A stretch of DNA of 64,000 nucleotides from Angiostrongylus vasorum (GCA_018806985.1 JADANN010000302.1:1806001-1870000); one strand, 5' to 3'; counted from the stretch's first letter, positions 23,342 to 49,519 are shown. The notes: generated by a model not told the origin, from the letters alone. A program made the numbers and translations.

Positions 23342-23830
23342 GGTTACCAGACGAAGTCTGCTCAGTGTTACATCTTCCTTTTAGCTCTAGAAGTTCTTGT
23401 TTTTTTTTGAATTTTAATTGTTTGTCGTTTAGAACACATGATTGGAAGTTGTGCATCTAACTATTTGTGCCTCAGTTTGATCTCTTAGGGAATACTTTCT
23501 TTGATTGGTATCGAATGAATTATTATTGCTGAAGTTTTTCATACTATTAGAACCGCGCCCAGTCGTTGGTATGCTTCATCATGTTTACCGGTATTCATTT
23601 AGATATTGCTAACTTGCGTACAGCCCTGTGAACTCTATAACATCTGGATCCTAACGTTGTAAATAATACTCGATTAGTTTTTAAGGCTTTCTCACATCAC
23701 TTTGACGTTTCTTATCACATTCGCTTCATTTATCACTGTATTCATAGTGTTGTAGTTAAATTCTGAAGGATTTCTGTTTGTAGATTCTTCTCTGGGATGC
23801 TCTGAGTCTGTGCATCACTGCTCCGATCTG
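23342..23830. other. MED8 3' flank, no gene found
   Basis: Probable MED8 3' UTR and spacer. No canonical AATAAA was seen in the first 200 bp, so the 3' end is uncertain. Confidence 0.4.
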
Positions 23831-23832
23831 GC

Positions 23833-24039
23833 ATGAGCGGTTCTTCAGTGGTCACGCCTGACTCAGCCAGTGACGATTTGCCAGGTCCTTCCGGTACACG
23901 CAGTGAGTGCAAAGGAGTGGAACCACGAAGAGGTTCCAGTCGGCTGCCTGAAGGTCGCATAGCTCGTATAGAGACCATCCACCGCACACTGCATAGTCTC
24001 CACGAAGAATGGGCTGGAAGAAAAAAAGTGGGAGTTTAG
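23833..24039 (+). CDS. Possible 5' coding exon of the p110 gene
   Basis: A Met-initiated frame of 68 codons starts MSGSSVVTPDSASDDLPGPS, is rich in Ser, Pro and Gly, then turns basic and helical (ARIETIHRTLHSLHEEWAGR). GC content is higher than in flanking DNA and the acceptor-like TTTGTAG lies about 50 bases before the ATG. It sits between MED8 and the first clear p110 exon on the same strand, where an N-terminal extension is expected. The simplest donors (after AAAAAA at 24021, or GTTTAG) are in phase 0, while the exon at 25487 needs two preceding bases, so another exon or a different donor must exist. Could be a chance frame. Confidence 0.3.
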   Translation: MSGSSVVTPDSASDDLPGPSGTRSECKGVEPRRGSSRLPEGRIARIETIHRTLHSLHEEWAGRKKVGV

Positions 24040-24782
24040 TTGATCTTCAGAATATAGCTTTCTGCACGGCAGATTCCCTGTCGGGCGAGTTTTTTTTATG
24101 AGTCTAAATTTTCCGTAAATTTTTATTAAGTTAACTGTGTGTCTGGAAATGTGCACAGAGACCACAAACATATGCGAGTCGCTTATCGTGAGTGACAGCC
24201 ATGTGGAACTGTGCGTCATTTTTCGCTTTGGGCATTTTGTATTTAACCCAACGCGTGCGATTCAACCCGTCCTTTCCCAATGTCGACCACGCCAATTCCT
24301 GTGTTTTCCGTGCTACAGTTCGATTTCTAGCATAGTTTTTTCTCTTGTTCCCTCGTTTATGTCACTTTTCTTGTTCTACGTACGCTCCATGTTGTTTTGT
24401 GAATCATTCCATGTTTCCAGCTCTTGAGTGTGACTAATAAGGCTCACCAGCAGTCCAACCACAGCGTTCTTTACCTTTGGTCGTGGACTTCTACCGTATA
24501 TGTGCGATGGGAAATATCATAGTACCCTCCACCGTGAACAATCACTGAGCTGTAAAAAGGAATTTGTGCAAAAGTTGTTTTTGTAAATCATTATGTGAAG
24601 AGCGTAGTTTTTCATGCGCTCTACTTTGTGTAGTATCTGTTGGATAATATATCTACCGAATGCGGAAAGTACAGGACAGGGCCTCTTTCTGGCAAAGTAA
24701 AAAGTCGAAAGTTAGAAGAAAAATGCTCTCAGAATAAACGCGTACGCTCTGTAGTCGCGCAAGTTCACTCATTATTTGATGT

Positions 24783-25172
24783 TACTTACTTGGATGCTCG
24801 GATGGCCCTCCTCCTCACTAGTTGTTCGGGCCTCTGCACAATTTTCGCTTTTCGGAATTTTGCTGGTTTAGCCATTGTTGTTTTCTGGAGTCCCGAGGTC
24901 AGCCTGGCCAAAGTCCATCTCAGGTCGTCACCACCAAGGCAGTCCCCGCTTTTAGATCAGAGGGAGATTTGCCACCACGTGACTAGTTTGGTACCAGGAC
25001 GATGATGGATTCTGGTACTGGTTTACTGCTAGCTGGACTTTCTGATGGGAGTGCCAAACTCCTTCCCAGCTTGGGAAACTGCCACGGTTATGAATTCCCC
25101 CACTGTACATCGCAGTCCGTCACCCAGGAACACCTCCCAGCCACGACTAGGCGGTAAACCGTTGGGAGGTCA
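24783..25172 (-). repeat. Repeat D, copy 4
   Basis: Inverted copy from TTACTTACTTGGATGCTCGG to GGCGGTAAACCGTTGGGAGG, located between the possible 5' exon and the first clear exon of the p110 gene. An open frame entering it (24640-25005) is largely repeat sequence. Confidence 0.65.
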
Positions 25173-25486
25173 ACTGTTTGGTGTTACCATATGAAAACTG
25201 TTCATTGCCTCATGATTTCGACGAAAACCATATTTTTGAGCTTTTTTTGGTAAACGTTTTTGCGTAAGAACTATGTATCTATGTGGAGACAGCGTTGCGA
25301 AATATAACAAACAGACAAGGATTTTTGTAACAAAGTTTCTTTAATATTGTCTTGTCCAGGTCATTTATTAGACAAGAATTCTAGAATCTTGTTGAGGTTT
25401 GAAAATAATAGGAATATTTAGATAACATAGGCCATCTAATCGATTACATTTAGCTTATTTGTGAAGTAATTCTGTGTTTTTTTTAG

Positions 25487-39814
<14,328 letters not shown>

Positions 39815-41270
39815 GTTGTTTTACTCACTAGTTTTAGCACACATTAGCTAGTCGCTTACTAGCTAAACATTGTGATTTGCATTCCTGCAAGTCTTCTATG
39901 AAGTACTGGCATTTGTTTGGATCAATTTCTGTTTTTGTAGTAGTTTGCTCAACGCACATTGTGATCTTGATTTTATCAACATAAGATTCTGAATAATGCA
40001 TATCGATTGTTCCTTTCTTATTTTCTGTCTAAAGCATTTTGGAACATGGCTTTCTTTCCCCGTTGTTTTTTAATCGTTGAAGTTTTGTTTTTCATGAATC
40101 ACCTCATTTACAACCTCTGATCCTTCGAAAGCTACAAATTTCTTCCTACATGTATGCCATTTTTCCTTGTTGTCGGACTGTTTTTCTTTTCTTTCCTGTT
40201 ATGTTGATTTACGCATTTAGTTATTCTTTTCCGTGACGACGAGTTAAGAAAGAAATTATGCTGCTTTCTCATACGGGTCTTTTACAGTGTTTGCTTATGT
40301 ATTCTATACTCACAAAGGTGTAAAGGCTATTTTCCATCGAACTTCGACCACATTTTGTTGTTTAAGAATTGAAGCGGAAAGTTGTAAAAACCTCGCCCAT
40401 CTTGAACGTCTGATTCGCCGCGATGACGTTTTCCAAATCAGCGTTGGACTATGCATTCGTTCCCACTTCCTTGGTCTTATTATTCATTAATGTTTCGAGC
40501 CGAATGGCCACACAGTTCCGAGTTTGAATTCGTAGAAATAGATTTCTAGATCTTTCTGCTTCGAAATTTGGAACTCTAACCTTCGAAATTTGTCAAAGAC
40601 ATAATTTGTACTGTAGTTCTACTATATGTAGCGAAGGTACATAAAGTGGGCTTTGCAATGGAGAGAAAAACTATTGGTGAAACATGTACAAAAGAAAAAA
40701 AAATGAAATCGCATTTTGGGCACTGATTTCGGAATGACCTAGTGGATACCTTCTCCGATGATCGGGAACTGAAATAATTTGCTCATCATTGAACATTCTT
40801 GTGGTTCAAACATCTTCCATTTGTTTCGTTTCGCAAAGCAGTGCACAAAGCTGCTCGGTTTGGCATATCGTATTCAGCGGGAGTTTAAGAAACTAGGATT
40901 TTGGTGCACAGTCGAGTGCTCCTTAGATACAAGAGAAGCAAATAGCAGCCAATCTCCGTCGATTCATTTTGGTTCTTTCTCCATCGATTCCTATCTTATT
41001 TTGCCGTTTTCGGCTTTCTTCTAATATAACTAACCTACTGATTTATGCTTCTTGAGAAAAAAATTCGTGCTGGATTTGGGGATGTCTAGTTGAGCTGTAG
41101 CTCTTTAAGGGGGGAGACCGTTGCTTTTTTTTTCAGCTTGTCAACAGATTGTTTTTCCCAGAGCACTTTTGTACTGCACGTCTGATCATCGTCATAGTCA
41201 AGTTCCATGTAGGCCATAAATATTTCACAAAAAACCCTTTATGATTTGCATTCGGACACTATATTTACTT
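39815..41270. other. p110 3' flank, no gene found
   Basis: Probable 3' UTR followed by single-copy DNA. No canonical AATAAA close to the stop. Frames at 40287-40490 and 40779-41024 have no recognisable domain. Confidence 0.45.
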
Positions 41271-41289
41271 CGTGTCAGATTGCATGTGC

Positions 41290-41400
41290 TCAGAGATTCA
41301 AAACATATGATGCACTGAATGGGAGAGACAGCCAAGCTACCCGTGATTATACCTCCCCTTCATGTTCAGAACTTGGCATGATATACGTGGATATTTGTAC
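41290..41400 (+). repeat. Fragment shared with the RTE upstream region
   Basis: CAAGCTACCCGTGATTATAC and the following TTCAGAACTTGG-like block resemble 58805-58865, just upstream of the RTE remnant. Short and diverged. Confidence 0.4.
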
Positions 41401-41404
41401 ATAA

Positions 41405-41960
41405 AATGTTGTGGAAGTTTCTGCACCTGCAACATCAGAACAGGCATCTCCAAAATCTACCTTCATACTGTTCTTGAGGTCACATGATCAGCCTATAAGA
41501 GTTAAGAAACAAGAAACGCCAAGTAAACGAAAAAAAAGCGTACGCCATACGCCAGTCGAACAACAGGGCACAGACCTTATCACACATTGTTCCATTTCTC
41601 ATCTCATCGATGAATGCAGGATTCTATTACCTTGTTTGATTATCCTTCAATCTATGCGTCAAAACACGCCCGCTGCCATGAAGTTCTGCTCACACACCAG
41701 TGCACCTGATGACAGTAACTGAGTGCAGTTGATGAGAGAGACCATGTTCTACACTAGAGGAAGAAGACCCAAGAACATCCTAACATGACTACCCTAGGAT
41801 TCCAAGGAGAATCCACTCGTCCAGTATTCAACGACATTCACAGAGAAGACGACCATTCTCAATTAGCAGCTGAGCCTATGTGGAAATCTGAATACGTTCG
41901 TGGAATATAGAAGCCGAGAACGAATCGAATACATGTTGTGAGATCCACGCATGGGTGATG
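41405..41960 (+). repeat. Repeat A, copy 4 (long)
   Basis: Collinear with the minus strand of 27540-28150. The first half is weakly open (103 codons from 41411) but the matching copies are broken at other places, so coding ability is unproven. The distal 180 bp are the part shared with copies 1 and 2. Confidence 0.7.
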
Positions 41961-42289
41961 TCGTTACATGCAAAACTAAGAATCAAAACATGTTGAAGGA
42001 AGTGATTCTATAACAAAAGCCCTTATATGAATCTATTCCCGCAGACGTTAACGTCTGGTTAGAGTGTTACTTTATTCTTTATTCCGGCAAAGCTGACATC
42101 GTTCGATACAATTCTTTCAATAATTGACAAATTGCTACAGCGATTGAATCACTGACCATTAACATTCAAAACACCAGTGTAGGAAGGGGTAAAAAACAAT
42201 GCAGAGGATTCGATAAGCAACATTTTACTAATATTTTGCTTTTATTACTAACAAATCAAAGACATAAATAATAGAAATCTCGTCTCACT

Positions 42290-42480
42290 AAGTAGAAAAC
42301 TAACTGAGAGAAACGCAAAGCAAGGGCCTCCGCGGTGCAGTGTGTAATAGGCGAGCCCCGGAAAATGTGATCGTGGTTCGATATGGCCCGGGGCCCAAGT
42401 TTTGCGAATATCTCAGCATCGTTGTGGTTATATTTCACATCATACCCTGCCATGAAAAATTATAGTAGGCAACAAACAAA
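42290..42480 (+). repeat. tRNA-like SINE, family C-related
   Basis: AGGGCCTCCGCGGTGCAGTG (A-box side) and GTGGTTCGATATGGCC (B-box side), then TTTTGCGAATATCTCAGC and the terminal CATACCCTGCCATG. Closest to 7783-7905. Confidence 0.65.
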
Positions 42481-42544
42481 AGGTTAAGATTGTGATTTCG
42501 TCTCATTATTAAGTAAATTTCAAACTACACCATCACTATTTTAA

Positions 42545-42815
42545 CTTATTATTTACTGCCTACTTTTTTTCCTCAGCTTAACTGAGTTCGTTGCCGATTT
42601 GTGCCCCCCACATCAGTCCTGCTGACGGGTGATTGCTGATGGCAAAAGATCGATAGAACTAGCTGAGAGAAAGGCGAAACGAAGTACCCGCATGGTGTGG
42701 TGGTGAACGCATTAGCCCCCGGAAAAGCTAATAGCGCGTTCCTTCCCCACCGCAGACACCTGCGGTCCGGAGTTTTGCAAATATCTCAGCATCACTAAAG
42801 TTACACCATCACTGT
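42545..42815 (+). repeat. Family C element, nearly complete
   Basis: Terminal TTATTTACTGCCTAC, flank GACGGGTGATTGCTGATGGC, core TGGTGTGGTGGTGAACGCAT, degraded B box, and CCGGAGTTTTGCAAATATCT. It follows a related copy in the same orientation. Confidence 0.7.
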
Positions 42816-43328
42816 TACTATTATTCCGAAGAAGTATTTTGTCGCATTAAATTCTCTTTCCGAAGGCAACTACCAATATCTAATGTCCGCCTTTCACAAC
42901 AAGTTGGTATGAACAAATAGTTCTTATTTCTAACGGGTTGCAAAGGTGACACATCGATAGTAAGACGATTAAAAACTCCATAAAGAACTACATAAGTAGT
43001 CGAAATACGAGAAACATCCTTCACATACGAAAAGTGTTTTCAACGCATTATACAGCTGGCTATTGTCCACTAAATGCAACACATTAGAAGAACATAAGTT
43101 CATGGGAAAAACAACAATAATGTTTACATTAAACTACAATTCCAATGAATATTATAACACTGCAAGGAGAGAGCTAATGTATCCACAGAAAGAAAACACG
43201 TCTTCACCCACTTACTATTACAACCGTGTCGCCAAAGTACGGCTTATGAAATGAATGCAGTAATATGCTATACAGGAAAAAAAGAAGCAGCAAATGTCTC
43301 TGCTCGCGTACCTGTAACATGCTCGGAG

Positions 43329-43550
43329 TTAATACTTGACACCTAGTTCTGCCCATTCAGTGGTGCCACTGTTCGAATGTTTAGGCCGTGCATTCTGCTG
43401 AAATGCCACAATTATGAAGCATAAAGTGGAGACCAGCTGCAACAAAATAGCCTAAGAAAACCAAAATTCTTCCCAAACGACTTAGACTATTACCTGAACA
43501 GTTCGCTGCACTTTTAATGAATGCCTCATGTTACGCAGGCAGAATAACAT
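43329..43550 (-). CDS. Possible two-exon small secreted or membrane peptide
   Basis: Minus-strand exon 43550-43494 (donor GTAATA) joins exon 43451-43329 in phase 0 across a 42-base intron ending GGTTTTCTTAG. From the upstream Met the product has 59 residues, from the second Met (43529) 52. It has a basic start (MRHSLKVQR), a hydrophobic segment AILLQLVSTLCFIIVAF and a polar tail ending TTEWAELGVKY. This fits a signal-anchored or secreted peptide. The frame continues open upstream of the first Met to about 43610, and a hydrophobic frame in another phase lies at 43670-43750, so it may instead be the end of a larger receptor-like gene. No family recognised and no poly(A) signal found. Confidence 0.33.
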
Positions 43551-44471
43551 CGGGATGTTCTTATCTTTGGCAACAACAAAATGCGAGAAAACCGTAGCTG
43601 AATTCCCGATCTGCACCGCCTACGACCAGTTCTCTGATTCTTGACATCAGTCTCGCAGAAGGTATACGCGTCGCCAGTGTCAAAAAGACATTTAAAGCAC
43701 TAAATACGAAAGAAACTGAAGAAAACAAAACCAGAAGCATTAGGAAAGTCAGACGGAATGGTACAAGCAAGGATTAGCTACACAGTTGTTATTGTGAAAT
43801 GCACACCAGTTATTACAGAGCAAATAACGCGAAATATAGATCGTTCACTAAAGAAGACCATATTAACGATAAAAGGCAGCCGCTTCCCCTTATTACGTGT
43901 AACCGATCGAGTGGATCAAATCGAAAACAGTAAAGCTTCCCTTAACACGCGTGTTTTGGTTCACAGGTCTTCATCGTGCTCAGAAGCAAGGGAAGAACAC
44001 CACAACGCCAACATGCAATGGTCCATTTTCAGCTTCTGGTGAACGGGTAGTTGACAGAGCTCCACTATGTTTGTGGGCTAGGGTGTCCTACTGACCCTTC
44101 AGGCGTTGACAGGTAGTTTTTGTAGACAACCCAGAAATGTCTCCCCATATGCATTCCATCGAATGACTCAACGACTCAACATTTCCACGGAATCGTGGAA
44201 TTCGTTATAGAACTGTTCGCTTCGAGATTCTTAACATCACGGAAAACGACGAGGCAACCGCCTCACTTGCTGAATTCCTTCGGCATTTTTATAAGCACTC
44301 AAAACAGAACATTCTTCGGAATAAATGCGACTATAGAACTTTTTCAAAACTGCAATCTCTCGTCACTATGCAGAGCGATGTCACCCACAGATTAAATTAA
44401 ACCTTACTCCGGTTATAAACAAATCTCATAAATGTTTGACTTTAGTGAATCACGTATGTTCCTACAGAACT

Positions 44472-44495
44472 ATGAATGAATGAATGAATGAATGA
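44472..44495 (+). repeat. (TGAA)n microsatellite
   Basis: Five to six perfect TGAA units. Confidence 0.8.
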
Positions 44496-44674
44496 TCTGA
44501 GAATCCTAATCTCAATGGGCTCAGTAAAATGCAAAGTGGAACACTTAACAAAATTTACACCACATTTTGTGAAAAAACCCTTACCTATAACTCTGCTTCC
44601 CGTCGAATGCCGCGTCGAGGACCGAAGCACACGGCGGGAGTCACTGGTAGACATTGAAGGGCTACTCATTCCGT

Positions 44675-44800
44675 GCTTGAGCTTACACGCGGTTGTTACA
44701 CAGCTTTTATTGGTCTAACGCTTCGACGTCTTCATCTTCATCGGAGCCGATGATCCGAGACGATGGTCCACAGCTGGTCTTCTTCTCGATTTGGCGTCTA
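44675..44800 (+). repeat. Repeat E segment
   Basis: GCTTACACGCGGTTGTTAC then AACGCTTCGACGTCTTCATC; same block as 1515-1625 and 9625-9745. Confidence 0.55.
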
Positions 44801-44997
44801 CGTCTAGGAAATTTCTCAATCACAAGCATAAACTGGCGTTCTCTTTTCTCTTACAAAAGCAACTGATACACGAGAAAAAAACAATAAGCATTGGATTCAT
44901 AGTGGCCCAGTATTGGAACGGTTTGTTGCGTAGAATACAATCGAGCAATTCAATATATGGAGGTTTTAAACATAGTAACGCATAACAGTCCTAACCG

Positions 44998-45610
44998 TTT
45001 TATTTACTGCCTATTCTTTTTAGTTGTTGGGCATATTGCGAAATATAACGAGATATAACTTCAATGATGCTGAGATACTTGCAAAACTCCGGACTGCAGG
45101 TGTCTGCGGTGGGGGACGAAAGCGTCATTGTCCTTTCAGGGGAGTAACGCGTTCACCACCACACCATGCTGGTCCTTCGTTTCGCCTGTCTCTCAGCTAG
45201 TTCCATCGATCTCTGCCATCAGCAGTCAGCTGTCAACGGAAATGATATGGGAGCCCAAATCGGCAATGAACCCAGTTCAGCTGAGGCTTTAGTTACAATC
45301 ACAATCTTTATTTATTATTTATATTTCGCAACATACCCTGCCATTAAAAAGAATAGGCAGTAAATAAAACGGTTAAGATTGTGATTATAACTAAAGCCTC
45401 AGCTTAACTGGGTTCATTGCCGATTTGGGCTCCCAGATCAAGCCCGCTGACGGGTGATTGCTGATGGCAAAGATCGATAGAACTAGCTGAGAGACAGGCG
45501 AAACGAAGGACTAGCTCGCAAATGACAATAGCGCGTTCGTTCCTCACCGCAGACACCTGCAGTCCGGAGTTTTGCAAATATCCCAACATCATTGAAGTTA
45601 TACGCATAAC
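44998..45610. repeat. Head-to-head family C pair, long inverted repeat
   Basis: Two nearly complete family C copies in opposite orientation: minus copy about 45000-45300, plus copy about 45335-45610. Arms of about 270 bp match closely (for example AACTAGCTGAGAGACAGGCG at about 45480 and its complement near 45185-45205), with a spacer of about 35-60 bp. The plus copy has lost part of the tRNA-like core. A transcript through it would fold into a long hairpin. Confidence 0.8.
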
Positions 45611-45619
45611 AATTCCGAA

Positions 45620-47300
45620 AAGTCCACAGATGTTCTTACAATCAAGTCAGAACAAAAGGAACAAGGAAAACACAAAGTAACACAATATCCATCCACTCGG
45701 GATACAAAAGAGATGACAGTGATGGAGTGATCTCATGGGTATACGCTGGTGAAGAAGATAGGTGAAGAAGAAATGTGCGACTGGTAAGTACGAGTTCTTT
45801 AAATACCAGAATTCGTAGAAAAGCTTAGTCACTGAAAAGAATAAGCTAAAATAACAGCTCTTACACATGGCGACACTGGTCCCTTCTGAGAATGGCATGT
45901 GCACGAGTTCGACGGAGGGCGCGTGGGCCGGCGCTCAGCAGAATTTAACCTGCTAGCCCTGCGATCGATATTCATACATTAGGGGATTTACTGGTTACTA
46001 CTCGTTAAACATGTACAACACGTACAACATGAACATGTCCAAATTGGTAAAACAAGTCGAAATGTTACTGTCACGTGTCGTCCATCCTATTCTGTTGTCC
46101 TTAACGCGAATCTGAATAATACATTAAGTGGTGCATAGGAACATTGAGAAAACAAACTTCAATCTGTGATACCATCCTCGCGAAACATTTAAAATCAGAA
46201 GATCTCTCATATAGTTAATCGAGAGAAACCTATGTTACGCAGGAGCCTATGATATGCTCGAGATGGCAACCAACTGTTGAACTTTTTGACGTCGCACAGC
46301 AGCCGGTCACTCACTGCAACTTGTAGAGTAGAATCTTTTTGTTCGGAAATTGACTCCGTATTGGTGGTCCCAGTAATTGCGGAACTACCTAATCGCTAAC
46401 ACTTGGTGACGATTTGAAGGCCCGTGTGCGTGAGCATCTTCGCTGGTAAACAAGTGCAAAGGACAAGCAACCCTCAAAAGAAGGGCAATTTAAAGAGTAA
46501 CCATATGTGCTCAGTCTCGCTGTGCTGAAAATCGATAACAAAATCATGCGAAATTCGAAGCATCTCCAACAGAAACGTTGGTGACCCGTTCACCACACAT
46601 TACGAATTGTAGACTATGCACGTGGACTTTCGAACTTTCTCGAACACTCGAGTGTGCAACTGTGCAGCTATTCTTGCCCCCTCGTCGAATGTTCAGCGAA
46701 CGCACACAGAAATTCTTAACAAGTAAGTTACTCAAGACATTACATCAAATTCGCCATAGGGTCTGATACTTAATGCTGTCAGACATAAGTTGCTACATAG
46801 GTAAATCCATACGGACGTAATATCAAATCTGCCGAATAAAAGTCCCTCTACGTGGAGGGAACCAAGTGTAGGGAATGCCAGACAAACCCAAAAAAAAGAA
46901 GAAATTGTGTGAGTTAAAACTGAAAAATTGACCCACCCACCCCCACTTCGGTGGTTGTTTTCGAGAATGGGTACTTGGTAGCGACGAAATGGTGTGCAGT
47001 AAACGTTTCAGTCCTTGGTAGATAAAGTCACTTTTTGTCATTTCGAAACCCGCATAAGAGCAAACTAGTGGTGGGAACTAGTGTCGTCTAGAAGAAGCAT
47101 CGCCGGTAGGCTACAAACTTCCTTTGATATCTGCAGGGGGCGGGTAACTGTGTGATTCGCCAAGCTATGGATTCCTCGTCAATACGTATGTGCAAGAAAA
47201 TAGCTCCTTTAATGGAAGACATTTTTTCTTGAGAATTGGGCATGAAGGGCATAAGTATCAAAAGCGTTTATCAAACAGAAAACAGCTACGCTGCTGTCCA
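45620..47300. other. No gene found
   Basis: Single-copy DNA. A minus frame of 85 codons (45647-45904) is hydrophobic and Phe-rich but lacks splice or start support. Confidence 0.4.
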
Positions 47301-47304
47301 TTCT

Positions 47305-47745
47305 TTTTAATGGCAGGATATGATGTGAAATATAATTAAATGATGCTGAGATATTAGCAAATCTCCGGACCGCGGGTGTTTGTGATGGGGATCGAACATG
47401 CTATTACCCTTTCAGGGAGCTGGTCTATCATTTCGCCTTTCCTTTAGCCGTGTTTTAACCTATAGATACTATCAGCAATTAGCCGTCAACGGGACTGATC
47501 TGGGGAGCACAAATCGACATTAAACCAAGTTAAGCTAAAGCATTAGTATAAATCACAATGTAGTCACTTTTTATTTACTGCCTATCCCGTTGATGGCTAA
47601 TCGCTGATAGCACCTATAGGTTAAAACACGGCTGAGAGAATGGCGAAACGAAGGACACATGGTGTGGTGGTGAACGCGTTAGTCCCAAAGACGGTAATAG
47701 CGTGTTCGATCCCCATCGCAACACCTGCGGTCCGTGAAAACTAGC
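47305..47745. repeat. Second head-to-head family C pair
   Basis: Minus copy about 47305-47585, plus copy about 47586-47745. The plus copy starts inside the flank and retains both promoter boxes (TGGTGTGGTGGTGAACGCGT, GTGTTCGATCCCC). Arms overlap for about 150 bp. Confidence 0.75.
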
Positions 47746-47777
47746 AGCAATTATTATCTAATATGGTTTTAATTCTC

Positions 47778-48160
47778 CCAACGGTTTACCGCCTCATCGT
47801 GGCTGGGAAGTTTTTCTGGGTGTCGGACTGCGATGCACAGCGGAGTTTCGTTCCCCCCGGCAGGGTGTCCCAGACTGAGAAGGAGTCCGGCATTTTCATC
47901 AGGAAGCTTAGCTAAGAGTAAACCAATACCAGGATCCACCACCGTTCTGGTATCAAAGTCGTATGGTGGCAAATCTCCCTCTGATCCACAAGGGATACGA
48001 CTGCCTGTGGTGGTGAAGACATGGGCAGACTTTGGCCAGGCTTTCCTCGGGATTCTAAGGAACCACAGTGGCTTAACCAGCAAATCTCCGAAAAATGGAG
48101 ACTATGTTGGAGCCCGCACAACTAGAGAGGACGGGCCATTCAAGTACCAATTATCAATCG
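47778..48160 (+). repeat. Repeat D, copy 6 (full length)
   Basis: From AACGGTTTACCGCCTCATCG to GACGGGCCATTCAAGTACC. Frames of 104 codons (minus) and 124 codons (plus) cross it; similar frames are broken in other copies, so they are not genes. Confidence 0.75.
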
Positions 48161-48539
48161 AAGCTACTATGTGCAGGATACAATCCACGTGCATGCGGGT
48201 ACACTGAAGTTCATGTATCAGTAAGATTGTACGATTCTACAAGATATACGTCAGTGCCACACAACGGAATCCTGAAGCAGATCTCCTGAATCTAACTGGT
48301 TATTAGACCCGCAGGTAGATGGTCACATTTGGTCCTATTTTAACACTTTATTCGCCACTTGGTGCCGTACAGCGTAGCCTCAAGGCTGTTTACCTGATGT
48401 CCGTCAATGAGATAGATCCGAGTATTTAATTATTACATATTTTATGGCAGCATTTAGATTCAAACTCAGATGATTGGTTTGGTATAAAATGAGGTGTTGG
48501 TAGAATTTTTTTTAAATTCATTGTATTCGTTTGAACGAT

Positions 48540-48860
48540 TGCGTAATACCTAAGCAGAATGAAAAACCATTAAATGCTGTCGAACGAGTTATCGAGAGGG
48601 CAATGCTAGATGTCTTCCGTATCATGCGAGTGATAGAGGGAATCCTTCATTCCAACATACATCTGCGACCAAAGATCTTAAACGCTATTGTTCATGTCAA
48701 AATATCGAAAATCAGGTGCACCGGGCACGTGATGCGTCTGAACAACCAAGGGAAGGGCCGTTAGCAACTAGATTCCTCGGGATGTCATACGTACAGCAGG
48801 AAGGCCACCGATCCGATGGTCAGACTTCTTCGCGATGTTGAACGAAGAATATGGTGCTCA
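48540..48860 (+). pseudogene. RTE-type reverse transcriptase, C-terminal fragment
   Basis: The frame VERVIERAMLDVFRIMRV followed by KISKIRCTGHVMRLNNQGKG and, after a stop, a shifted RTAGRPPIRWSDFFA-like stretch match the C-terminal region of nematode RTE-type retrotransposon proteins (conserved GHVMR and GRPP-RW-D motifs). Reverse transcriptase and endonuclease are absent here. Stops and a frameshift make it a fossil. Confidence 0.7.
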
Positions 48861-49173
48861 GTGACTCTCAAGAGCTAGGAAATCCACTGTTCTGCTCTCC
48901 AAATTACTTTACCGACTTTTCAGTATTTTCTTAATGAGCATACAAGATGTTGTTACTGTGCACTTTCCTCACAGTGGATCGCATTTGGGCGAATTTCACC
49001 TCTGTCAGAACTCGGAAATGTCAATTCTATCACAATCTGCTCAGCCAAGTACCTTCATAACATCAACGGAATACCCCGAAACCTAAGTTTAATCCTATGA
49101 AAAACAGTTTCTTTTTTAAAAATGAGACCATTCATACAGAGTTTACATCAGTGGGAAATGTGCTTCTCTCAAT

Positions 49174-49300
49174 TTAAAATATCAGTCCGAGATATTGTGT
49201 GAGATCACGCGTGATAACGAGGCATTCCTCCTTGCGGTTCATTTGCATTGGTGGAGTGAAGTGCATCCAGAATTTTTCGAGGTTTGAACACTTTCCTCTG
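49174..49300 (-). pseudogene. Penelope-like GIY-YIG C-terminal fragment
   Basis: The minus frame ends FWMHFTPPMQMNRKEECLVI then TRDLTQYLGLIF. The FW....MNRKEEC motif is the conserved end of the GIY-YIG nuclease domain in Penelope-like elements. Only this tail is recognisable. Confidence 0.65.
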
Positions 49301-49359
49301 CGAGGATGGTGAGTTCTACATCGAAATTGGATCCAGTTCAAAACTAAGGTCAACTGGAT

Positions 49360-49500
49360 CAATCCAGGCTCTGAGGAATGCGAAATCCGCCAGAACATCA
49401 GCTAATATGAATAAATATTGTAATAACAACCCCGTGTTTGCCGATCAAGAAAGCGGTGATTTACTGACTAGCGTTAAAGTTAGTAGAAAGGTCAATCTTG
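49360..49500 (+). repeat. Repeat F segment
   Basis: GGCTCTGAGGAATGCGAAAT, GCCAGAACATCAGC, then AGTTAGTAGAAAGGTCAATC. It is next to the GIY-YIG fragment, on the opposite strand. Confidence 0.55.
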
Positions 49501-49519
49501 CGGCTTACTTACTGTGATC

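Noticed and set aside
41136..41245. Terminal exon after a TTTTTTTTTCAG acceptor
   Set aside because: Only 35 codons follow, without a recognisable motif or partner exon.
47769..48207. Opposed 104- and 124-codon frames as genes
   Set aside because: They lie entirely in repeat D and corresponding frames are broken in the other copies.
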